A stretch of 64,000 nt of DNA from Plumapathes pennacea. Lineage: Eukaryota > Cnidaria > Anthozoa > Antipatharia > Myriopathidae. The DNA lies in assembly GCA_964036295.1 (NCBI GenBank), contig OZ038467.1, positions 19,723,670 to 19,787,669 of the forward strand, in the 5' to 3' direction. Below, piece after piece: positions 31,690 through 42,663 of this stretch (the first letter of the stretch is position 1; each line of letters starts with the position of its first letter). Position numbers and translations under genes: made by a program. The notes beneath the pieces are model-generated. The model saw only the letters and a program-made list of their open reading frames with translations. It was not told the DNA's origin and searched no databases.

Positions 31690-33334
31690 TTGAATTCATC
31701 ATTCCCCTTTTACCCGAGAAGATTATCCAAACATTGCAAGAGTAATATCCCCCTTATAATGCTCACAAAAATTGTTATCCCCTTCCTGGTTCTTAATGAA
31801 TGCAGCCTTACAAAGCTTTGTATTTTGATCAACACTGAAGTCAGGGCCCGGTTTTTTGAAAGCCGATTAAGCTTATCCAGGATTAACAAAATTCTTTCTG
31901 ACGACCTCTCTGCCAATAAACTGCAGAGTTTTGTTCGAAGATGGATTAAAAAGCTTATTCCAGCTTAAAAATGCATAAAGGAAGTTGTTGTGAATGAAAC
32001 CTTCACATTTGCAGGCATATAAATGACATGAAAGTTTAGAACTAATCCAGGATTAGCCTAATCATACTTTGAAAAACCGGGCCCAGATATTTTAATTGTA
32101 TTCTACTAGCTTGTGACTGGTTATTACAGGCATGGCTCAGGAGATAATCTGGAGTCCTTGCAAATGCAACCAGAAATGTCAGAATATCACACTGTAAAAC
32201 ACAGGTTTCAGCTGTGTGTGTTGAGTATGTGAAGATTTTTAACCTCCTTCACAACAGTCTCATTAGTACAAGAGTAATGTGTGACTCCAATGCCCAAGGG
32301 GGGGGGGGGGGGGTGGGGGGAGGGAGGGTACTCCCTATAGTGGACTATATGGGGAGGCTCTGCCCAAATACTGTAGGGTACCTTTTTCAGGCTGGAAGTA
32401 TGTGAAAAGGGTGTTTTTTTTTAGGCTAGAGGTATATGGAAGGGGCCATACTGTACCTTTTTCGGGATGGAGGTAAATAAAATGGTAGGATTTTCAGTCT
32501 ATTTGTTATGCAGAAATATTTCAGCAAGAATTGCATCAGTCCCATTAATTGGTATGTGAAAGAGGTACCCTTTCTTAAAAAGTGGTACACAGTATAAAAG
32601 GGTAAGAGCTGATTTTTAAACAAGGTTTAGACCGCGATTAGGAAAGTCCTTGTCTAAACAAGATTTAAACAATAGCCATGCTTAACGGACAATGGCTAAT
32701 TGTCGTCTTGATAAACCGACTCAGATCTGTGTTCTAAAAATAGAATTTAACCTTTTGCTAATCCTGTTTTATGGCGTCTGTCTAAACTTCAATTTAGCGA
32801 TAAACCAGGTCTAAATTGGACTTTGTTTAAAAAATTGGCCCTAAGGGTTTGGATCTCAGGGTGGAGCCTCCCCATGTAAAACTTTGCTGAGTACCCCCAC
32901 CCCTCACCCCCTGGGCTCCAACAACATCCACAAGACACTGTCCCAGTATCTCATCACAGATGACTTCCACCTTGTTGTTGATGACCTAGACACTTTACCT
33001 CATGTCAATCAGCTGAAGAGCAAGTTGATAAATTGCAATTTATGCCACTGTATGATGAAAAAATTGACATCTGATCCCATCTGGAGAATTCCTAATGTTG
33101 TGGATAAAATTCTTTGGTAGGGTGACAGGTAACAATCATATCCGCAGACTACTCCTGAGGGTACATGATCGGTGCAAACTAACAAACCCGAGGGGGAGGC
33201 CCACAGTAGCAGAAGTTCTGATGGAATTCCTGAAGGAAGAGCAGCTCACAGAAAATGGATTCAAGATGAAATATAGACAGTTAAATAGAGGTATGTTTAT
33301 GGGAAAGGTTAATTTTAATAGTATTGAATGTTAG
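31690..33334 (+). pseudogene. Unrecognised duplicated gene fragment, copy 1
   Basis: The frame at about 32915-33334 encodes segments such as [16 protein letters not shown] and NPRGRPTVAEVLMEFLKEEQ, and is paralogous to 61550-61960. Relative to copy 2 it lacks about 57 bases near 33035 and shifts frame near 33115. A G-run-bounded element occupies 32298-32916 just upstream. I do not recognise the domain. The two copies carry different lesions, so both look like decaying gene pieces or exons. Confidence 0.4.
32298..32916. mobile_element. MITE-like element with G-run end
   Basis: Begins with 16 G. Left 'atatggggaggctctgccc' pairs roughly with right 'gggtggagcctccccatgta' near 32860-32880, followed by C-rich sequence. 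Same style as the element at 19782-20146. Confidence 0.55.
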
Positions 33335-33600
33335 TATTATATATTTAGTGTAAAAAAGTTTAGAGAACTTTGATAGGCCAAAGGGGAAGTAAAAATTACA
33401 CCAGGATTTACACACTTAACCTTTTAACTCCCAAGCTCAAAATACAAATTCTCCCAACCATAAAATAAGAAAATGTCTGAGGGATAAAAGAGAATTTATG
33501 TTTTAATCAGCTGTCATTTAAGCAAGGTATCAAATGCCAAATTCTCCATACGTCATGCTATATATCTGGTGGTCGACTGAAAAGAGAAAATTGAAGTTGA

Positions 33601-33917
33601 TCACAGCGAAGTGAAATGAAGTGGCAGCGTGAGCAGGTCATCAGCAAAGAATGTAGGAGCGAAACATATCCCAAACAAGATGTCTGCCACAGCCAGGTTT
33701 AACAATAAATAATTCAATGGCTTCTTCATCTCACAGGAACAATCACCAAGGCATTGCCAACCACATTTAAAGCAAGAATCAAAGTGAAGCCAGCGCGAAA
33801 GATAAGGTCTGTAGTCATAATATTATATCGTTCGCTTTCCTTCGATTGTAGTAAGTAAACGGTGGCTGAAACTTCAGTATCAATGGGATCACCATGTGTT
33901 TTTTTTATTAAAAGCAT
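33601..33917 (-). pseudogene. Fragment of a class A GPCR (TM1-TM2)
   Basis: Minus-strand sequence encodes a TM1-like helix with the GNALVI motif (frame 33917-33726), then, in another frame, MKKPLNYLLLNLAVADILFG, a textbook TM2 with the (N/S)LAxAD motif, and on to FAPTFF, ending near 33601. A small deletion/frameshift separates the two helices in the first intracellular loop. Nothing downstream of TM2 is present. The upstream end runs into the foldback element at 33881. The paralogous position in unit B (about 62270) lacks it, so it was inserted or lost. Rhodopsin-family membership is clear. The subfamily is not. Confidence 0.7.
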
Positions 33918-34735
33918 TATTTTTTGAAAACATATGAGTAAATTTTGATTTCGCCACTCAATTTTTGATTTTATGAACGTGAATCTTGATTACAGGAAAT
34001 AAAACTTGATTTAACGAAACAAAAATCTTGATTCCACAAAACGAAAAACTTGATTTCACGAAAAAAATCTTGATTTCACGAAAAAAAAAATCTTGATTCA
34101 TCAAAAGTTATGTTAATTAGTTATGATCACGTGGTAAAAACCACTTGGGAGGAACGCATCAAACTTAGCATGGCGTCAAAGGATTTGGAGGGGGTTTGGC
34201 GCAGCGAGTACAGAAACCATTCTTTATACTCTTCAAGGCCTTGACCTTGTTCAAAAGATAGCTTTTAACAGTTAACAGCAGTTCACTTTAGTAGGCGTGT
34301 TTTTAATTCAGAGACGGATTGCCAACATAAAGCACAGTTAAAACTTGCCTGACGTCGTGCCGAACGGACCAAATGTCTCTTCTTGCCCAGTTGAACTCAT
34401 CTCGTGCTGTTTACGAGTGGAAGGATGATCTAATCACGTGATCATAACCACTTAACAAGACAAAATTTATTTCGTGAAATCAAGATTTTTTCGTGAAATC
34501 AGATTTTTTTCGTGAAAACAAGACTTTTTTGTTTTGTGGAATCAAGCTATTTTCTCGTGAAATTTTTTAGTGAAATCAGGATTTTTGTTTCGTTAAATCA
34601 AGTTTTACTTTATTAAATTAAGATTCACGTTCATAAAATCTAAAATTGAGTTGCGAAATCAAAATGTACTTATACGTTTTCAAAAAATAACGCTTTTATC
34701 AAGTGTGCAAAAAACACACGGTAATCCCAATGGGA
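33881..34735. mobile_element. Large foldback element (~0.85 kb)
   Basis: The outer arms (about 33885-33995 and 34610-34735) are reverse complements with scattered changes, sharing 'attttatgaacgtgaatctt' and 'ttttttgaaaac'. 'caatggga' flanks both ends and may be an 8-bp target duplication. The inner arms are built of short repeats of 'cttgatttcacgaaa'. The central ~300 bp is non-coding. Confidence 0.65.
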
Positions 34736-34790
34736 CACCGTATAGGACACTCTGGAAAAAATGCTATTTTAAAAGGCTCTTTTTCCGAAA

Positions 34791-34894
34791 GTTAACCCTC
34801 CCCCTCCCCCCATACAATGTTGCATAAAGGGAGTGCACTTTGACCACTCTCAGTCAACATTGTATGGTGGGAGGGGGTGGGGGGAGGGTCAAAG
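34791..34894. repeat. Small foldback
   Basis: 'ccccccatacaatgttg' and its reverse complement 'caacattgtatggtgggagg' flank a ~35-base centre. The arms are C/T-rich on the left and G/A-rich on the right. Confidence 0.7.
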
Positions 34895-35225
34895 TGTTAT
34901 AATTATCAGATAAATTGCTAAGCGTCCCAACACTTTTGACCAGGATTGTAGGTAGATGCCTAGGGGGCAGTCTCGTGACTTCCTGTTAAAAGGAAATGAA
35001 TATTTAGTTCGAGAAGGTGTCATTTTTTCAATTACTCGGAATGAGGTCAGAATAGGTCGCAGCTGATTGAAAATAGATGCTGCTAAATTGGGACAAAAAC
35101 GAGAGCAGCGATGGCGATTGGAAGCTTTGACAGAGTTTAGTAGCCCTCCCACAAATTTTCGTTGTTCGATGTTCTCGTTTCGTTTATATTTAGCCGAATT
35201 TTTAAATATCGAGCAAACCTGAGTA
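34895..35225. other. Intergenic, nothing recognised
   Basis: No feature is supported between the foldback and the GH5 duplication. Confidence 0.35.
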
Positions 35226-36048
35226 CAGAAAAAAAAACTATATACCAGAAAAACTGAAAACGCTGGCTTCGGAACACAGATAGGATCATTATGCTATGAT
35301 CTGTTAGGCTCATTATTTACATGGGATTCTAAACTATTCTAAACAAGATTTTGACAATTGTTCTTCTGTACCGCCCAAGGTGAATATAATGCATTCTTTA
35401 AACACATCTTGAAGTAATAAATGTGACTGACGTTTTTTTTGAAAAAAAAAAGAAAAGAAACGAAGTCTGTTGCAATGAAGAGCAGGTGCAGCAATGTCAT
35501 CAGTTTTATCAATTTTATCAATTTTATCAATTTTATCAATGTTATCAATTTTCTAAACAGGTAGTCGCAACGTCTTTTTTCTTCCCTCAAAGCGACCTTG
35601 ATCAATTTCAATTCTATCAACCGCTTTCACAAACGGCCATGAAGAGCCGTGGCCCACTTTAGTTGAAAACCGACATTTATTTAAAAAGAATATGTTAATT
35701 CCGACAAAAAACCAACCCGATATGGCTGAATCGGTTGGCCAATGGCTGCATTTCAGTTGAAACGTGAGAGGAGCAAAAAGCGCTCGGTGGAATTTAGTGT
35801 AGACCTTTCCCAGCTGGCGTGTGCGCTCGTAAGAGCTGTTAGCGCTTCAAAGAGCCAACTTAGGCAAGTAACGTGGAGCTCAATCATCCATCTTTCGTCC
35901 TCTTAAAAACAGCTCGTCACGTGTCAGGCTACCATGGACAACATTCGGTCTCGTGTTCGCGAAAAACCAATCACCGTGTGCAGATCCTCGACGTGGAAAA
36001 AAGTTAAACCTTTAATTGAAAACAGCGCCCTTCCGCCACGTAATAAAG

Positions 36049-37128
36049 ATGATTGCCGAAGCCAAGATGATTGCCGGGGCCATTGCAGTCTTTGGTTTCA
36101 TCTCAGCCATTAGTGCATCGCAGCCAATAAGTCCAGCAGATTACCAAAACATCATCGGACAAGGCTTTTCAACAAACTGGTTTAAGACGGAGAAACCGCT
36201 CTCCAAATACAACGACAAGAATATTGATGACATCTTCTCCAAGGGGTTTCGAAACGTTAGGCTTCGCTCGCGCGCAGACCTGTATTCTTTCCCATACAAC
36301 CACACTAACTTTACCTGGTTCCTCGGTAACTTGACGGTTGTGGTCGATAAATGTATTGAGGTTGGTGTTGTACCGATCGTATCATGGATCCACCACAAGG
36401 CCGAGGCATACGCCACTAAACACGATCGCAAGGCTTATCTGACTTGGTGGACGATCGTGGCAAGGTACTTTAAAGACAGACACCACAGGCTTAGCTTCAA
36501 CCTGTTTACTGAACTGGGCATAGATGGATGTGTAGGGGACAAATCAGTGGGTTGTTCTGAAAGTCTTCGCATGAGGTCAGACAAATACAACGACTGGACG
36601 GCCGCTGTGGTTAAAGCAATCCGTGATACGGGTGGAAACAACGCAGATCGCATCCTAATTCTAGGGTCACCGGGAAAAACGGGAAAAGATCTCGACAAAA
36701 TTAATGCAGATATCTATCAGAACGATCCATACATCATGGCTGAGTGGCACATCTATGCTTCGGGGCCGAACAAGAAGAAAGATGGGCAGAAGTATTGGAG
36801 TGGAAACGGTAGGCGCGAGGGTCGCAATAATGTCGAAAATGCGATCAAAGCAGCCACTGACTTCACCACAAGCAGCAATCTCCTAACTTATCTCGGAGCA
36901 TGGATGCCGACTGACAACGAAGGCGGACGCTTGAAGGAGAGGGAGGTGATAAACTTCGCTCGTTTTTTTGCGAGTGAGTTGCGGAAGAACAACATTCCGT
37001 GGTCGCTGAATGTGCTCGACCGATACTACGACACCGAGACAAGTGAATGGCGAACCGGCAACCAAATCATCAAAGGTGCGACGATCAACATGGCGAAGGT
37101 TTTGAAAAATATTCAAAATGTGATGTAA
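36049..37128 (+). CDS. Secreted GH5-like (cellulase family) protein, copy 1
   Basis: Intronless frame of 359 codons from the ATG at 36049 (A at -3). A second in-frame ATG at codon 7 is an alternative start. Residues 1-24 are a signal peptide (hydrophobic AGAIAVFGFISAISAS). The rest follows the GH5 (beta/alpha)8 pattern: GFRNVRLRSR near 67 (conserved Arg), VSWIHH at 111-116, FNLFTELG at 150-157, where Glu155 fits the acid/base position, and EWHIYASGP at 232-240. At the strand that normally carries the nucleophile Glu the sequence reads YLGAWMP (281-287), with Ala at the expected Glu. By hand alignment the enzyme may therefore be inactive or use another residue. Family members hydrolyse beta-glucans. 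The substrate here is unknown. AATAAA lies 71 bases after the stop. Confidence 0.85.
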   Translation: MIAEAKMIAGAIAVFGFISAISASQPISPADYQNIIGQGFSTNWFKTEKPLSKYNDKNIDDIFSKGFRNVRLRSRADLYSFPYNHTNFTWFLGNLTVVVDKCIEVGVVPIVSWIHHKAEAYATKHDRKAYLTWWTIVARYFKDRHHRLSFNLFTELGIDGCVGDKSVGCSESLRMRSDKYNDWTAAVVKAIRDTGGNNADRILILGSPGKTGKDLDKINADIYQNDPYIMAEWHIYASGPNKKKDGQKYWSGNGRREGRNNVENAIKAATDFTTSSNLLTYLGAWMPTDNEGGRLKEREVINFARFFASELRKNNIPWSLNVLDRYYDTETSEWRTGNQIIKGATINMAKVLKNIQNVM

Positions 37129-37199
37129 CCAGACAGTGGGTGCGAACTCGAATTGATCTGAAATAATGATGAGAAGTAAATATTGCCATTTGAGTTCGA

Positions 37200-37205
37200 A
37201 ATAAA
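37200..37205 (+). terminator. Poly(A) signal of GH5 copy 1
   Basis: AATAAA 71 bases after the stop codon. Conserved at the same distance class in copy 2 (40260-40265). Confidence 0.6.
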
Positions 37206-38719
37206 TGTTATCGTGCCTCAGTTCTTGTACTCTGTCGTTTGTGTGTCTCAAAATTGCGTATGTCGGGGATTTGGAGGGTTTCGTGGTGACGCGTATTGTA
37301 TGTGTAAAAAAAGCTCGTTTTCGAACCTACTCGACATCCACCCAGAAAATGGAATCGGACGGCTTTCAAATTGAACACCGCACAAATGGAATGGTGGAAT
37401 TTTTTTCAGGGGTCATGCAATCGAGAATCTGACCTAAGTTCTAAGAGTAGCGCCATCCAAAATCGAGGAATTGTGCTGCTTCAGTTCAAATATATGCGCA
37501 GCAGACGTAAGCTGCACTCCGATTGGACGCGGTGCGAGGCATCGTTTGACATATGTAACAAGATTTTGACACTTGTTTTTTCTGTACTACCGATGGTAAA
37601 TATGCACTTTTAAAACACAAGCTCAGGTGCACCTTTAAATGATAAATGTGTCCTTTTTAGAATAAATAATATATAGAAAAAGGAATAAAGTCTGAGTGCT
37701 CTGCAGAGGTGTCCCGCCAATTTACTGTTGAATAGTATAAATTATTGGTGTGACGCGTCTCGGTTTTTTTATTTTCCAAACAGGTAGTCGCAAATTCTAT
37801 TTCCTTCCCTCAAAGCGGCTTTGATCAATTTTAATTCATCAGCCGCTTTCACAAGCGGCCATGAACAGGCGTGGCTCAGTTTAGTTGAAAAGCTACTCTC
37901 ATTAAAAGAAATTGATTTCCGACGAAATAACGCCAAAATCAGCTCGATATGGCTGAAACGGTTTATCAACGACTGCGTTTCTGTTGAAACATTAAGCAGC
38001 TTATTATAGGGGTAGTCAACTACATGAGTCCAAGGGAAATCCAGACAATATCAACCAGGTATTCAATCAGAAATGGACTGTTCGATTCCACACTGTGCTT
38101 GTTGCCTCAAAACAACGAGGGGATAATCACAGCATTAAATTATTTGGTGCTTCTTCTCGATGTGGTTATCATTTCAAGTCCCTTCATTAAATGATCGCAG
38201 TGACAAGAACAAACGATACAACTAATTATGTATCATTTCGTGCGGGAAATTCCCCATATGGTAGATGGCCAAAGCTTCTTTATTTAGAGTGGGAGTACTT
38301 ACTAGTATTTGAAGAGCACTCAGAAAAAAAATCCCAGAAAAACTGAAAACGCTGGCTTCGGAACACAAATAGGATCATTATGCTATGATCTGTTAGGCTC
38401 ATTAATTACATGGGATTCTATAAAGCTATTCTAAACAAGATTTTGACAATTGTTCTTCTGTACCGCCCAAGGTGAATATGCTTTCTTTAAATACAAGAAG
38501 CTCAGGTACATCTTGAAGTAATAAATGTGACTGACGTCTTAAAAAAAATAATAAAAAAAAGAAAAAGGAACGAAGTCTGGTGCTGTGAAGAGCAGGTGCA
38601 GCAATGTCATCAATTTTATCAATTTTATCTATGTTATCAATTTTCTAAATAGGCCATGAAGAGCGTGGCCCAGTTTAGTTGAAAACCGACATTTATTAAA
38701 AAGAATATGTTAATTCTGA

Positions 38720-38754
<35 letters not shown>

Positions 38755-39097
38755 GTCAAAACCAGCCCGATATGGCTAAATCGGTTGGCCAATGGCTGCA
38801 TTTCAGTTGAAACGCGAGAGGAGCAAAAAGCGCCAGGTGGAATTTAGTATAGACCTTCCCCAGCTGGTGTATGCGCTCGTAAGAGCTGTGAGCGCTTCAA
38901 AGAACCAACTCAGGCAAGTAACGTGGAGCTCAATCATCCATCTTTCGTCCTCTTCAAAACAGCTCGTCACGTGTCAGGCTACCATGGAAACATTCGGTCA
39001 CGTGTTCGCGAAAAACCAATCACCGTGTGCAGATCCTCGACGTAGAAAAACCTTAAACCTTTAATTGAAGACAGCGCCCTTCCGTCACGTAATAAAG

Positions 39098-40177
39098 ATG
39101 ATTGCCGAAGCCAAGATGATTGCCGGAGCCATTGCAGTCTTTGGTTTCATCTCAGCCATTAGTGCATCGCAGCCAATAAGTCCAGCAGATTACCAAAACA
39201 TCATCGGACAAGGCTTTTCAACAAACTGGTTTAAGACGGAGAAACCGCTCTCCAAATACAACGACAAGAATATTGATGACATCTTCTCCAAGGGGTTTCG
39301 AAACGTTAGGCTTCGCTCGCGCGCAGACCTGTATTCTTTCCCATACAACCAGGCTAACTTTACCTGGTTCCTCGGAAACTTGACGGTTGTGGTCGATAAA
39401 TGTATTGAGGTTGGTGTTGTACCGATCATATCATGGATCCACCACGAGGCCGAGGCATACGCCACTAAACACGATCGCAAGGCTTATCTGACATGGTGGA
39501 AGATGGTGGCAAGGCACTTTAAAGACAGACACCACAATCTTAGCTTCAACCTGTTTACTGAACTGGGCATAGATGGATGTGTAGGGGACAAATCAGTGGG
39601 TTGTTCTGAAAGTCTTCGCATGAGGTCAGACAAATACAACGACTGGACGGCCGCTGTGATTAAAGCAATCCGTGACACGGGTGGAAACAACGCAGATCGC
39701 ATCCTAATTCTAGGGTCACCGGGAAAAACGGGAAAAGATCTCAACAAAATTAATGCAGATATCTATGAGAACGATTCATACATCATGGTTGAGTGGCACA
39801 TCTATGCTTCGGGGCCGAACAAGAAGATCGATGGGAAGAAGTATTGGAGTGGAAACGGTAGTTTCGTGGGTCGCAATAATGTCATAAAGGCCATCAAACC
39901 AGCCACTGACTTCACCACAAGCAGCAATGTCCTAACTTATCTTGGAGCATGGATGCCGACTGACAACAAGGGCGGGAGATTGAACGAGACGGAGGTGATA
40001 AACTTCGCTCGTTTTTTTGCGAGTGAGTTGCGGAAAAACAACATTCCGTGGTCGCTGAATGTGCTTGACCGATACTACGACACCAGGACAAGCGAATGGC
40101 TAACCGGCAACCAAACCATCAAAGGTGCGACGATCAACATGGCGAAGGTTTTGGAAAATATTCAAGACGTGATGTAA
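39098..40177 (+). CDS. Secreted GH5-like (cellulase family) protein, copy 2
   Basis: 359 codons, roughly 90% identical to copy 1 by eye, with the same signal peptide and the same key positions (TELG and YLGAWMP retained). Differences cluster in the stretch after EWHIYA (around residues 241-270), for example GNGSFVG here against GNGRREG in copy 1, and in WWKMVARHF against WWTIVARYF. There are no disabling changes, so both copies have been kept open since duplication. The same unusual nucleophile site in both copies shows that the change preceded the duplication. A 90-codon upstream frame (38792-39064) ends at a TAA just before the gene and is interrupted in copy 1, so it is leader sequence rather than a gene. 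Confidence 0.85.
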   Translation: MIAEAKMIAGAIAVFGFISAISASQPISPADYQNIIGQGFSTNWFKTEKPLSKYNDKNIDDIFSKGFRNVRLRSRADLYSFPYNQANFTWFLGNLTVVVDKCIEVGVVPIISWIHHEAEAYATKHDRKAYLTWWKMVARHFKDRHHNLSFNLFTELGIDGCVGDKSVGCSESLRMRSDKYNDWTAAVIKAIRDTGGNNADRILILGSPGKTGKDLNKINADIYENDSYIMVEWHIYASGPNKKIDGKKYWSGNGSFVGRNNVIKAIKPATDFTTSSNVLTYLGAWMPTDNKGGRLNETEVINFARFFASELRKNNIPWSLNVLDRYYDTRTSEWLTGNQTIKGATINMAKVLENIQDVM

Positions 40178-40259
40178 CCACGGGAAGCCCAGACAATGGG
40201 TACGAACTCGAATTAATCTGAAATAATGTTCAGAAATAAATATTGCCATTTGAGTTCGA

Positions 40260-40265
40260 AATAAA
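40260..40265 (+). terminator. Poly(A) signal of GH5 copy 2
   Basis: AATAAA about 80 bases after the stop, homologous to that of copy 1. Confidence 0.6.
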
Positions 40266-40501
40266 TGTTATCCTGCCTCAGTTCTTGTACTCTGTCGTTT
40301 TTCTGGCTCAAAATTGCGTATGTCGGGGATTTGGAGGGTTTCGTGGTGACGCGTATTATATGTGTAAAAAAAGCTCGTTTTCGAACCGACTCGACATCCA
40401 CCCAGAAAATGGAATCGGACGGCTTTCAAATTGAACACCGCACAAATGGAATGGTGGAAGTTTTTTCTGCGGTCATACAATCGAGAATCTGACCTAAGTT
40501 C

Positions 40502-41978
40502 CAGGGGCGGATCCAGCATTTCCGAAGGTGAGCGCCGAAGGCGCGAGTATGCTAGGGGGTCCGGCGGCATGCTCCCCCGGGAAAACTTTAAAATCTAGGA
40601 GGCCAGAGACGCCAGTTCCTGCAATTTTTGACGCAGGGGCGAGAAACAAAATTGAATGAAGGTGATTCATAAAGTGCTGCGGTCAGGTATCCCGCATGTT
40701 TGATCTTCCGAGACCACATGCTGGTAACCGAGCGCAATCTGTTTGCTAAACTCTTTGTGGCTATCTAGTCCACATTCAGCAAAGAGATTGGCCGCCAATT
40801 TTTCAGCAAATCCGAATTGTCCTTCTTAAACAAAAGTCGGAGAACCGCTCGGCGCTGTGTTACAGACAGCTCGCCTTTGTCATAGCCCCGGTCGTAGCTA
40901 TAATTGAGCGTGTTGACAAGGTCAGACCCGAGGTGACCCCAGAATCTTAAATAAAACTCAGCAGACAAACCATCCGGACCGAGAGATTTGCAAGACTCCA
41001 TTGAGTTGAGAGCGTCATAACACTCAGAAAATCATAGTCTTGAACAGCGACGATAGGATCTTGCGATTCTTGTAAATTTGCTAGTCCTGCATCAAGTTGT
41101 CGAGCTGCTGATCGACTGGGATAGCCCGGCGTTTCATAACTTTCACGAAGTTATCCATGGCAAGGGCTGCGTAATTGTGGTTCTCGTAATGACAGTGTTT
41201 CTTGAATCGGCCGGTGGCGCTTGTCCAAAACGTTAGCGGCGATTTCACCAACTCTCCCACATTGTTCGCATTTCGGCCAAATAGAACAGTGTAAACAAAA
41301 TGCGCCATCCAGGTACTTAGAATAAGCCAGCCAAGGATACTGTTGCAGCCAGACTAGTTGGAACTTACGAGATTTTCCGCCACTCTCGATCGACGAAGGG
41401 AATTAAAAGAGGGGATCACCGCGTGGGCTCCAAAAGCTCCCGATGAACTCTAATTTCTGCTCTAACTTCTGGGGATCGGAAAAAGAACTAACACCGCTAA
41501 ATACCACACCAATATCAAAGCGAGAACAAATCTCCTTTCAAAAAATAGGTTCTCCACGCGGCCTGTTGTCTTGATTCAAAGCCATGTTCGATAAACCGCA
41601 CTGTATAATACTGTTCACGAGTTCAAAATCACTCAAACGGAACAGAGGACCTCACTGGGGTAGCCTGCCCCTTTTATACTTTGTCAGGTAGTTTCCGGCT
41701 AATGAGAGGCAAGCTTGGGGTGTTTCCGAATATCCCCCCCCCCCCCCGCGGTTCTCCGAGCATAGAAACCGAAGAAAAGCGCATTTTTGCCGTCCAATGA
41801 CACGAATATACGCGGAGCGCGGGACCCAAGGTACTGGAAAATGGCGTGAATTGGATTTCGGTACTCAGTGGAAACAAGAAACTACTCAGCCGTTTGTCTG
41901 CCTTTTTTTTTTTTTTTTTTTTCCCCAAAATTCAGGTAGTTTCCGGAAACTAAGGAAACTACCCTGGATCCGCCCGTG
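40502..41978 (-). mobile_element. hAT-like DNA transposon insertion, degenerate
   Basis: Starts 'caggggcggatccag' and the reverse complement of its end reads 'cacgggcggatccag', giving TIRs of about 15 bp. It is flanked by direct 'agttc' (40497-40501 and 41979-41983). The uninterrupted site is present in GH5 copy 1 near 37437-37444. A minus-strand frame at 41308-41081 (FGRNANNVGELVKSPLTFW...) resembles the TTF-type zinc finger found with hAT/ZMYM-type transposases. The target duplication is only 5 bp exact, where hAT gives 8, so the superfamily is probable, not certain. It also contains a piece of a LINE. Confidence 0.65.
40660..41030 (-). pseudogene. Reverse transcriptase fragment of an L1/Tx1-like LINE
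   Basis: The minus-strand frame 41001-40765 has SLGPDGLSAEFYLRFW and LKNWRPISLLNVD, typical of the fingers region of L1/Tx1-type RT. The similarity continues after a frameshift (LANRLRSV-like). It is nested inside the hAT-like element. Confidence 0.7.
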
Positions 41979-42663
41979 AGTTCTAAGAGTAGCGCCATAC
42001 AAAATCGAGGAATCGTGCTGGTTCAGTTCAAATTTATGCGCAGCACCCGGACGCGGTGCGAGGCATCGTTCGACATACGCAACAAGATTTGGACACTTGT
42101 TTTTTCTGTACCGCCGATGGTAAATATGCACTTTTAAAACACAAGCTCATGTACACCTTTAAACAATAAATGTGTCCTTTTTAGAATAAACCAATTTACT
42201 GTTGAATAATGTAAATTATTGGTGTGACGTGTCCCGGTTTCTTTTAATTTTCAAACAGGTAGTCCCAATTTCTATTTCCTTCCCTCAAAGCGGCCTTAAT
42301 CAATTTCAGTTCCATCAGTCGCTTTCACAAGCGGCCATGAAGAGACATGGCCCAGTTTAGTTGAAAACCGACTCTCATTAAAAGAAATTGATTTCCGACG
42401 AAATAACGTCAAAATCAGCTCGATATGGCTGAAACGGTTCATCAACGACTGCGTTTCAGTTGAAACATTAAGCAGCTTATTATAGGGGTAGTAAACTACA
42501 TGAGTCCAAGGTAAATCCAGACAATATCAACCAGGTATTCAATCAGAAATGGACTGTTCGATTCCACACTGCTTGTTGCCCCAAAACAACGAGGGGATAA
42601 TCACAGCATTAAATTATTCGGTGCTTCTTCTCGATGTGGTTATCATTTCAAGTCCCTTCATTA

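Larger units (their letters stand above)
17528..33600. repeat. Segmental duplication unit A (contains gene 2)
   Basis: Collinear with unit B (about 47590-62290). Matching blocks include 17.6-18.2/47.7-48.4, 19.5-19.6/48.7-48.8, 20.1-20.3/49.1-49.3, 21.7-26.9/49.8-53.8 (the TPR-CHAT genes), 27.3-28.1/54.0-54.8, 28.1-29.4/55.9-56.8, 29.4-30.1/58.5-59.4 and 31.7-33.6/61.4-62.3. The order is preserved and differences are mainly element insertions. Confidence 0.75.
35226..38317. repeat. GH5 tandem duplication, copy 1
   Basis: Includes the gene, about 0.8 kb of 5' flank and 1.2 kb of 3' flank. It aligns with 38318-42996: the start 'ccagaaaaactgaaaacgct' recurs at about 38334 and the end 'tttgaagagcactcag' recurs near 42980. 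The junction between copies is at about 38317. A 'tttatcaat' tandem stretch occurs at 35510-35550. Confidence 0.85.

Noticed and set aside
38792..39064. 90-codon frame just upstream of GH5 copy 2
   Set aside because: The homologous stretch before copy 1 is interrupted by a stop, and the frame has no domain. It is leader sequence.
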